Position numbers and translations under genes: made by a program. Positions 1-4,235 of a DNA stretch of 8,060 nt are shown here, one piece after another; position 1 is the stretch's first letter, and each line of letters starts with the position of its first letter. Origin of the DNA: Actinomycetes bacterium. GTDB taxonomy: Bacteria; Actinomycetota; Thermoleophilia; Gaiellales; Gaiellaceae. The notes under the pieces are model-generated. The model saw only the letters and a program-made list of their open reading frames with translations, ran no database searches and was not told the DNA's origin. The DNA lies in contig JAUXJK010000082.1 in the NCBI GenBank assembly GCA_030624785.1, positions 1 to 8,060 on the forward strand, given 5' to 3'.

Positions 1-35
1 CTCGGTGCTCGAGTGAACTCGTCCATCGTTACGGG

Positions 36-518
36 CTAGCCGCCAAGCGCCTTCGCGAGAGCCTCTTCGTCAGCATGGGTCAGAGATGTCCGCAACACGG
101 TGCCACCGTGGGGCCTCAACTCCTCGAGAACCTTCTCCGGGGTCGATCTACGTACCACCAACATGACCGCCGATCTGCCAGGCGCGACCAGATCGCCCAC
201 CTGTTCCTTGAAGTCGTCCTTGATCCCCAGATCGACCCCTTTCCCCATCAGTGCTCCGACCAAGCCGCCGATTGCAGCTCCGGCGAGCGGCACGAGAAAC
301 AGGACTCCGAGAAGCATTCCCCAGAATGCGCCCCCGATTGCTCCCCCGCCAATGGAGCCACCGGTTGTCTGAACCTTCAACTTGCCCTCAGGGGTACGGC
401 GCACGACGGCAGCGTCGTCAAGATCGATGAGGTAGTCCTTCTGCATGGCCTGAACCTCGTCCAGAACGCGCTCCGCCGTGTGCTCGTCGTCATATCCGAT
501 CACGATCAGCTCGGACAT
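36..518 (-). CDS. DUF1269 family glycine-zipper membrane-associated protein
   Basis: The 160-residue product matches the pattern of the DUF1269 family. An N-terminal alpha/beta segment starts MSELIVIGYDD and includes a helix with 'AERVLDEVQAMQKDY'. An acidic 'LIDLDDAAVV' segment follows. Residues about 53-93 are glycine-rich and hydrophobic (GGSIGGGAIGGAF, GAAIGGLVGALMGKG), as in glycine zippers. A second alpha/beta half carries the usual 'GRSAVMLVV' strand and ends with 'ALAKALGG'. The biochemical role of this family is unknown; membrane association through the glycine zipper is inference. The ATG at 518 was chosen because it has a strong Shine-Dalgarno (AGAGGAGG) six bases upstream and because the protein start matches the family. 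The reading frame stays open to 710, but that extension is arginine/serine-rich and runs through the divergent promoter region. The gene is divergent from the DUF4389 gene. Confidence 0.9.
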   Translation of the reverse strand: MSELIVIGYDDEHTAERVLDEVQAMQKDYLIDLDDAAVVRRTPEGKLKVQTTGGSIGGGAIGGAFWGMLLGVLFLVPLAGAAIGGLVGALMGKGVDLGIKDDFKEQVGDLVAPGRSAVMLVVRRSTPEKVLEELRPHGGTVLRTSLTHADEEALAKALGG

Positions 519-560
519 CTGTGGCCTCCTCTGCGTCGTCTGACCTGCGGCGAAACTAAC
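511..560 (-). promoter_or_regulatory. Promoter and Shine-Dalgarno of the DUF1269 gene
   Basis: Read on the minus strand, TAGTTT (558-553) is a TANNNT-type -10 hexamer that would place the start of transcription near 546. This leaves a leader of roughly 28 bases with the Shine-Dalgarno AGAGGAGG just upstream of the ATG at 518. No good -35 box is seen. This is one of only two starts in the window with a clear Shine-Dalgarno. Confidence 0.5.
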
Positions 561-610
561 AGGAGTCGCTACCGCGCAGTCCGCCCGTCCGCGCTCGTGA
601 CTCGAGGTGC

Positions 611-648
611 TTGCCAGCATGCGAACCACGTAGCATGATGCGCCTATG
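611..648 (+). promoter_or_regulatory. Candidate leaderless promoter of the DUF4389 gene
   Basis: TTGCCA (611-616) resembles a -35 box. It lies 17 bases before CATGAT (634-639), a weak -10 box, and that pair would start transcription at or next to the A of the ATG at 646. An overlapping TAGCAT (631-636) is an alternative TANNNT -10. No Shine-Dalgarno precedes the ATG, so the mRNA is probably leaderless or has a leader of only a few bases. Confidence 0.5.
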
Positions 649-1230
649 AGTGGTGACGGCACACGAGTCTTCGTCCTCGACGGCGAGGACCTAGTACGCG
701 GCCGGATCATGGTGCCGCTGCGCTACATCGTTGCTATTCCGCACTACATCTGGCTGGGCATCTTCCGTCTCTTCGTCCTGATCGCGCTACCGCTCAACTG
801 GCTACTCACCGTGATCATGGGCCGCCAGCCGACAATGCTCTACGAGTTCTTGAGCGGCTACATCCGCTACCGCTCTGACGTTCTCTCCTACCTCACGCTT
901 CTCGCAGATCCGTACCCAGGCTTCGCGGCAATGAGGTCATACCCGGTCGAAACCTGGGTCCCTTCCTCTCAGCCGGCGAGCCGTGTCTCGTATCTCTTCA
1001 GGCCGATTCTCGTTCTGCCGGCTGCGATCGTTGTGCACCTCGCCGAGTTCGTGCTGATCGCGCTAACGATCGTCGGGTTTTTTGCATCGATCATCCTCGG
1101 GCGCATGCCCTACGCGCTCCAGCGGCTTGGGCTCATGATTCTGCGTCTGATTGGCGAGACGTCGGGCTACGCGTTCCTCATACAGCGTAAGTACCCGAGT
1201 ATCGCGCCTCGCTCCGGCGAGCGGTTCTAG
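646..1230 (+). CDS. DUF4389 domain membrane protein
   Basis: The 194-residue product fits the DUF4389 family of actinobacterial membrane proteins, whose function is unknown. It begins with a short polar segment (MSGDGTRVFVLDGEDLVRGR). A first hydrophobic region follows at about residues 27-59, with the family-like 'RYIVAIPHYIWLGIFRL' segment. The loop has the characteristic pattern of an E-F-L-x-G-Y-x-R-Y-R stretch (residues 67-76) and 'LLADPYPGF' (85-93). A second hydrophobic region covers about residues 121-152. The C-terminus is short and basic. The ATG at 646 lacks a Shine-Dalgarno but sits immediately after promoter-like elements, which favours a leaderless start. It is divergent from the DUF1269 gene and convergent with the metal-dependent hydrolase; no partner can be inferred from context. 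Confidence 0.88.
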   Translation: MSGDGTRVFVLDGEDLVRGRIMVPLRYIVAIPHYIWLGIFRLFVLIALPLNWLLTVIMGRQPTMLYEFLSGYIRYRSDVLSYLTLLADPYPGFAAMRSYPVETWVPSSQPASRVSYLFRPILVLPAAIVVHLAEFVLIALTIVGFFASIILGRMPYALQRLGLMILRLIGETSGYAFLIQRKYPSIAPRSGERF

Positions 1231-1283
1231 ACCTCAGCTCGCACGCGGCTCACACACGGCTAACTCCGGGGCGCTAGAAGATG

Positions 1284-2060
1284 CTATTTCTGCGCGCCAA
1301 CGACCGTCGTGCTCGCGCCGAGCTGCAGCGTGCGTACGTCGACAGCCGGAGCTAGCTCGCGGGCGTGCTGGATGAAGGCGCTCGTCGGGTCACCGCGCGG
1401 TGGCGGCGCATTCTGACGATGGATCGGAGAGTACGTACCCCAGTGGATCGGTATTGCGACGCGCGGCTGGAGAATTCGTGCAGCCTCGGCTGCCTCTCGA
1501 GGGCCTAGGTGCCCGTCGGGCAACGAATCGCCCCAGCCGTCGATGGGCAAGAGCGCAACGTCGAGATCAGGTGCCAACTCCGCCATCTCTGGAAAGAGAT
1601 CCGTGTCTCCGGCGAAATAGACGCTCTGGGAACCCGTAAGGACATAGCCGAGCGCAGGAGAGAGCGCGATCGGCGAGGCCCGCATGTTCGGATGATCTGC
1701 GAACACCGCGCGCACGCGAACGTTCCCGACTGTCGTCTCCTCTTCCTCAGAAAGCTGCACGACATCGTGGAACGCCCGCCGCCGAAGGAAGCCCCGCCCG
1801 CCGCGGGGGAGGATCACCTTCGCGGTCCGACCGATCCGTCGCAGCGACGGAACGTCGAGATGGTCATAGTGAGCATGCGAGATCAGGACGGCGTCCAGAT
1901 CTCCATAGAGTTCGGGTTCGACCGCAGCCGAGCGCTGCAGGTGCATGACGCGTCGACGCAGCAGTGGATCGGTCAGGAAGACGGTGCCGTCGAGTTCAAT
2001 CCGGACGGTGCTGTGGCCAAGCCAGGTCAGGCGAAGCTCGTCGTTTCCTGCGTCGGACAT
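1284..2060 (-). CDS. UlaG-like metallo-beta-lactamase-fold hydrolase
   Basis: The 258-residue product is a metal-dependent hydrolase of the metallo-beta-lactamase fold, in the UlaG/NAPE-PLD-like group. Counting from the ATG at 2060, the visible metal-ligand set is complete. H62-A-H64-Y-D66-H67 forms the HxHxDH motif, H123 lies in 'ADHPN', D152 in 'AGDTDLF' and H206 in 'PIHWGT'. The opening 'LTWLGHSTVRIE' and 'LTDP' (D31) are typical of this subgroup, so two divalent metal ions are expected. No signal peptide is present, so it should be cytoplasmic. The substrate cannot be read from sequence; relatives hydrolyse cyclic phosphodiesters, lactones or N-acyl phosphatidylethanolamines. The ATG at 2060 is preferred, while an in-frame TTG at 2072 is possible. 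Neither has a Shine-Dalgarno. The gene is divergent from the 54-residue peptide gene. Confidence 0.9.
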   Translation of the reverse strand: MSDAGNDELRLTWLGHSTVRIELDGTVFLTDPLLRRRVMHLQRSAAVEPELYGDLDAVLISHAHYDHLDVPSLRRIGRTAKVILPRGGRGFLRRRAFHDVVQLSEEEETTVGNVRVRAVFADHPNMRASPIALSPALGYVLTGSQSVYFAGDTDLFPEMAELAPDLDVALLPIDGWGDSLPDGHLGPREAAEAARILQPRVAIPIHWGTYSPIHRQNAPPPRGDPTSAFIQHARELAPAVDVRTLQLGASTTVVGAQK

Positions 2061-2076
2061 GGCCGAGGCCAAGCTA
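2058..2076 (-). promoter_or_regulatory. Candidate -10 box, near-leaderless start of the hydrolase gene
   Basis: On the minus strand TAGCTT (2076-2071) is a TANNNT hexamer ending ten bases before the ATG at 2060. This would give a leader of about four bases at most. No -35 box is recognisable. Confidence 0.4.
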
Positions 2077-2110
2077 ACAGCTCGTATTCGTCGGGCGCCG
2101 CGACAAGACC

Positions 2111-2128
2111 TATAGGGTGTCTTTCGTG
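2111..2128 (+). promoter_or_regulatory. Candidate leaderless promoter of the 54-residue peptide gene
   Basis: The sequence TATAGGGT (2111-2118) offers two overlapping -10 candidates, TATAGG and TAGGGT. The latter ends seven bases before the GTG at 2126, so transcription would begin at or beside the start codon. There is no Shine-Dalgarno, which is what makes the GTG the preferred start of this small gene. Confidence 0.45.
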
Positions 2129-2290
2129 ATCCCCGGCACCCTTGCTGACATAGGCAGCGTCCCCGATCTCGTTATCGGTGCGGCCATCATCCTGATTGCC
2201 GTGGTCCTCGCCATGAAGATCGTCGGCACGATCATGAAGATCGTCGTCCTCCTGCTCGTCGGCATCGGGATCTACATCTGGGTTTCCTAG
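2126..2290 (+). CDS. Small hydrophobic membrane peptide (54 residues), unrecognised
   Basis: This short gene starts with GTG and ends at TAG 2288-2290. I do not recognise a family. The product begins (M)IPGTLADIGSVPDL and then becomes almost wholly hydrophobic. One segment reads VIGAAIILIAVVLAMKIVG, followed by IMKIVVLLLVGIGIYIW and a very short tail (VS). It could form a helical hairpin or one long membrane span. Two lysines, each in an M-K-I context, punctuate the hydrophobic stretch. Support for it being real comes from the promoter-like element directly upstream, the non-random hydrophobic composition, and its placement filling the gap between the hydrolase and the SHOCT gene. The antisense frame over the same DNA is Asp-rich and looks like its shadow. 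The SHOCT membrane gene begins 79 bases downstream on the same strand, so co-transcription is possible. Confidence 0.6.
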   Translation: MIPGTLADIGSVPDLVIGAAIILIAVVLAMKIVGTIMKIVVLLLVGIGIYIWVS

Positions 2291-2341
2291 TAGCGAGCCT
2301 CCGCGATCCACGCCGCAGCGCTAGGATCCTGGCTCGGCGCG

Positions 2342-2369
2342 TATCCTCGAGCCACCTAGGAGGTATCTG
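2342..2369 (+). promoter_or_regulatory. Shine-Dalgarno and possible -10 box of the SHOCT gene
   Basis: A strong Shine-Dalgarno (TAGGAGGT, about 2358-2365) lies just upstream of the ATG at 2370 and fixes that start. TATCCT (2342-2347) is a possible -10 hexamer with transcription starting near 2354. TAGGAT (2322-2327) is an alternative. The gene could instead be read from the upstream small gene's promoter. Confidence 0.5.
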
Positions 2370-2729
2370 ATGCCCATCGCAGCGGACTACCCGCTTCTCG
2401 AAGTCTTTTGGACGATCACGCTGTTTGCCGTGTTTGTCGTCTGGGTCTGGCTCGTCGTCTGGCTGCTGATGGACAACTTCCGTCGCGACGATCACGGTGG
2501 CGTGGCCAAGGCCGTTTGGACCGTGCTGGTCATCGCTCTGCCACTCATCGGCATCGTGGCGTACGTCATCACTCGACCGGGCGAGCTCGGCTATCGAAGC
2601 AGCGATGGGGGCGGTTCTCCCTACGCGCACGATCCGACCGATCAGCTTCAGCGACTAAGTGAGCTGAAGGACAAGGGCGCGATCACGGACGAGGAGTTCG
2701 AGGCGTACAAGAGCGACTTGCTCGCCTAG
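2370..2729 (+). CDS. Two-TM PLDc_N-like membrane protein with C-terminal SHOCT domain
   Basis: The 119-residue protein has two membrane helices, about residues 10-34 (rich in Trp and Val) and 46-68. This arrangement resembles the N-terminal membrane domain of cardiolipin synthases (PLDc_N), including the 'D-N-F-R-R-D-D' loop and the 'VLVIALPLIGIVAYVITRPGE' pattern. After a flexible Gly/Ser-rich linker it ends with a SHOCT domain at about residues 88-119 (QLQRLSELKDKGAITDEEFE). SHOCT is a short helical module, commonly C-terminal, thought to mediate oligomerisation. No catalytic phospholipase D domain is present, so this is not a cardiolipin synthase; function is unknown. The start at 2370 is fixed by a strong Shine-Dalgarno. 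The gene lies 79 bases after the small membrane peptide gene. Confidence 0.88.
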   Translation: MPIAADYPLLEVFWTITLFAVFVVWVWLVVWLLMDNFRRDDHGGVAKAVWTVLVIALPLIGIVAYVITRPGELGYRSSDGGGSPYAHDPTDQLQRLSELKDKGAITDEEFEAYKSDLLA

Positions 2730-2739
2730 ATCGCACGGA

Positions 2740-2751
2740 TCGCGGCCGCGA
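2740..2751. repeat. 12-bp perfect palindrome between convergent genes
   Basis: TCGCGGCCGCGA is self-complementary and lies in the 37-base gap between the convergent SHOCT and DUF7144-like genes. It could fold into only a four-pair stem with a four-base loop and has no T tract. It is therefore a weak candidate for a bidirectional terminator or a protein site, and chance in GC-rich DNA is possible. Confidence 0.25.
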
Positions 2752-2766
2752 CTCAGGCCTAAAGAC

Positions 2767-3189
2767 TCAACCCGAGGCGTAGTACGCCTTGGTGCGAGGC
2801 GCCATGAACAATAGGTAGAGGATCACCGCCGAAACGGCGATGCTCGTGATGCCTTCCCACGGGCTCGTGTCATACCACTGAAAAACGATCGCGATCCCCT
2901 GGAAGAGGTGCAGGAGCGTGAACCAGCCGACCGTCCAGCGCGCAAACTTCGTGCCACCGGCCAGCCAGACTGCGGCCGCGATCAGAATGGCGCCCACCGC
3001 GATGGCACCGATCCCGTACGCCATTAGCCCTCCGCTCGAAAAGCCAGTGTCGGCTTGCACAGCCGCGTCGTCGCGATCGATGATCAGGCTGATCGCGTGG
3101 ACGATGCCCACCGCGCCAGACAGAATGCCGGCCACAACAACGACGAGCACCGTCCATGGCGCTCGCCCCCGCTTACCCTCATCATTCAT
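2767..3189 (-). CDS. Four-TM membrane protein, DUF7144-like
   Basis: The 140-residue product has a short basic N-terminus (MNDEGKRGRAPW) and four predicted membrane helices at roughly residues 12-35, 52-75, 83-105 and 113-130. The small helix-rich layout resembles the DUF7144 family of actinobacterial membrane proteins, which have no known function. Points of similarity are an early 'W-T-V-L-V-V-V-V-A-G' helix, a mid 'YGIGAIAVGAILIAAAVWLAGG' helix followed by 'ARWTVGWF', and a last hydrophobic helix. The family assignment is moderate. The ATG at 3189 has no Shine-Dalgarno but follows a TAACGT hexamer by nine bases. It lies 70 bases downstream of the EamA transporter gene on the same strand, so it may be read both from its own promoter and as the distal gene of that unit. 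Confidence 0.75.
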   Translation of the reverse strand: MNDEGKRGRAPWTVLVVVVAGILSGAVGIVHAISLIIDRDDAAVQADTGFSSGGLMAYGIGAIAVGAILIAAAVWLAGGTKFARWTVGWFTLLHLFQGIAIVFQWYDTSPWEGITSIAVSAVILYLLFMAPRTKAYYASG

Positions 3190-3204
3190 CTAGAGCCAAC
3201 GTTA
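3187..3204 (-). promoter_or_regulatory. Candidate -10 box, near-leaderless start of the DUF7144-like gene
   Basis: On the minus strand TAACGT (3204-3199) is followed by nine bases and then the ATG at 3189. This suggests transcription beginning within about three bases of the start codon. No Shine-Dalgarno or convincing -35 box is seen. Confidence 0.4.
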
Positions 3205-3259
3205 GCCGACCGTCTTTCCGTCCGTTGATCCTGCTGCGACCCCTGATCGGCGCCGGCCT

Positions 3260-4165
3260 CTAGGTCGAGCCTGACCTGAGGCGCGGCAGCCGGAAGCCTC
3301 GTGCAATGAGAATCCCGAGCGCAATCACGGCGCCTCCACCGAGCTGCGCAGCGGTTAGTTCCTCCGAGAGTACGAGCACCGCGAGAAGCGCACCGAGGAA
3401 GGGCTGGAGGTTGAGATAGAGCGATGCGCGCGCGGCACCCACGCGTTCGATAGACGTGAAATACGTGACGTTCGCGATGACCAAACCGAGCACGGTCGTG
3501 TAGGCGAGCGCGATCCATGCGAGTTTCGTGATCGCACCCCAGTCCTGGCCCAGCAGTTGCCCGAGCGCAATCAGGGTGAGAGGAATCGCGCCGAGCGTCA
3601 TCACCCATGCGCTGACGCGATAGGGGCTGTAGCGGGCGAGCAACGGCTTGACACCAACCGAGTAGCTGGCCCAGGTAGCAGCGATACCGAGACCGAGGAG
3701 TACGCCGACGACGCCGCCGTCGAAGCTCGCGCTCCCCCCACCGGCAGCAACGAGCGCGACGCCACCGAACGATACGAGCGTGGCTGCCCAGTGCCGCCGA
3801 CGCAGTCGCTCCGTCCCAACCGCGCTCGCGATCAGAGCCACGAAGATCGGGAACGTGCCAAAAAGCAGCGAGGTCGACGACGCACTCGAGCGATCGAGCG
3901 CGAACGCAAAGACAAGCTGATTGAGAACAACCCCAACGAGCGCCATCAACGCCAACCACTTGAGATCGATGCGCGCAACCCGCAACGAGCCTTCGCGATT
4001 CAAGGTCAGCATCGTGAACACACCGGCTGCAAACACAAACCGCACAGACGAGTACGTGAGGGGCTCGAGGCCGTGGTCGAGCGCGAACTTTGCAGCTGTG
4101 AAGTTGAACGCGTAGATGACGACGGTCACGATGAGTAGCGCTTCCGCCGACATCCGCTTGACCAC
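3260..4165 (-). CDS. EamA/DMT-superfamily transporter
   Basis: The 301-residue product is a drug/metabolite transporter (DMT) superfamily permease with two tandem EamA repeats and about ten membrane helices. Recognisable features include the first-helix 'YAFNFTAAKFAL' segment, 'LTYSSVRFVFAAGVF' at helix 2 and 'SLLFGTFPIFVALIA' near the end of repeat one. A second repeat begins near 'GVLLGLGIAATWASYSVGVKPLLARY' and runs to 'ASLYLNLQPFLGALLAVLVLSEELTAAQLGGGAVIALGILI', the classic end of an EamA repeat. Family members export amino acids, metabolites or drugs through the inner membrane; the substrate here is unknown. GTG at 4165 is preferred over ATG at 4153, because a TAGGCT hexamer ends exactly six bases before the GTG and neither start has a Shine-Dalgarno. 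The gene is divergent from the Vps62-like gene. Confidence 0.93.
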   Translation of the reverse strand: MVKRMSAEALLIVTVVIYAFNFTAAKFALDHGLEPLTYSSVRFVFAAGVFTMLTLNREGSLRVARIDLKWLALMALVGVVLNQLVFAFALDRSSASSTSLLFGTFPIFVALIASAVGTERLRRRHWAATLVSFGGVALVAAGGGSASFDGGVVGVLLGLGIAATWASYSVGVKPLLARYSPYRVSAWVMTLGAIPLTLIALGQLLGQDWGAITKLAWIALAYTTVLGLVIANVTYFTSIERVGAARASLYLNLQPFLGALLAVLVLSEELTAAQLGGGAVIALGILIARGFRLPRLRSGST

Positions 4166-4177
4166 CGCGCGAGCCTA
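4163..4177 (-). promoter_or_regulatory. Candidate leaderless promoter of the EamA gene
   Basis: On the minus strand TAGGCT (4177-4172) is followed by six bases and then the GTG at 4165, so transcription would begin at the G of the start codon. There is no Shine-Dalgarno. The -35 region would fall near 4195-4200, overlapping that of the divergent gene. Confidence 0.45.
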
Positions 4178-4219
4178 CTCGCGCTCGAAGCCCGCACAGG
4201 GACGCGGCGCGTTCTGGCC

Positions 4220-4235
4220 TAACATGGCCGCCATG
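4220..4235 (+). promoter_or_regulatory. Candidate leaderless promoter of the Vps62-like gene
   Basis: TAACAT (4220-4225) is a good -10 hexamer ending seven bases before the ATG at 4233, placing the transcription start at that codon. It includes the upstream in-frame ATG at 4224, which makes 4224 an unlikely start. No Shine-Dalgarno and no clear -35 box are present. Confidence 0.5.

Noticed and set aside
519..710. N-terminal extension of the DUF1269 reading frame up to 710
   Set aside because: The extension is Arg/Ser-rich, crosses the promoter region and the start of the DUF4389 gene, and ignores the strong Shine-Dalgarno before the ATG at 518.
1210..1223. Short stem (CGCTC / GAGCG, 4-base loop) at the end of the DUF4389 gene as a terminator
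   Set aside because: Only five pairs, inside the coding sequence before the stop codon and without a T tract; too weak to call.
1509..2129. 206-residue plus-strand open frame antisense to the hydrolase gene
   Set aside because: The opposite strand encodes a complete metallo-beta-lactamase motif set, and the antisense product matches nothing recognisable.
2027..2311. Asp-rich 94-residue minus-strand frame antisense to the small membrane peptide
   Set aside because: Low-complexity Asp/Gly composition is what the antisense of an Ile/Val-rich membrane segment produces; it would also overlap the hydrolase start and has no supporting promoter.
3557..4138. 193-residue plus-strand open frame antisense to the EamA gene
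   Set aside because: Composition rich in Arg, Glu and Asn with no domain; typical antisense shadow in GC-rich DNA.
4116..4232. Upstream starts (4116, 4224) for the Vps62-like gene
   Set aside because: They overlap the EamA gene or the -10 hexamer and would place about 39 (or 3) extra residues before the signal peptide; the start at 4233 gives a normal signal sequence directly after a -10 element.
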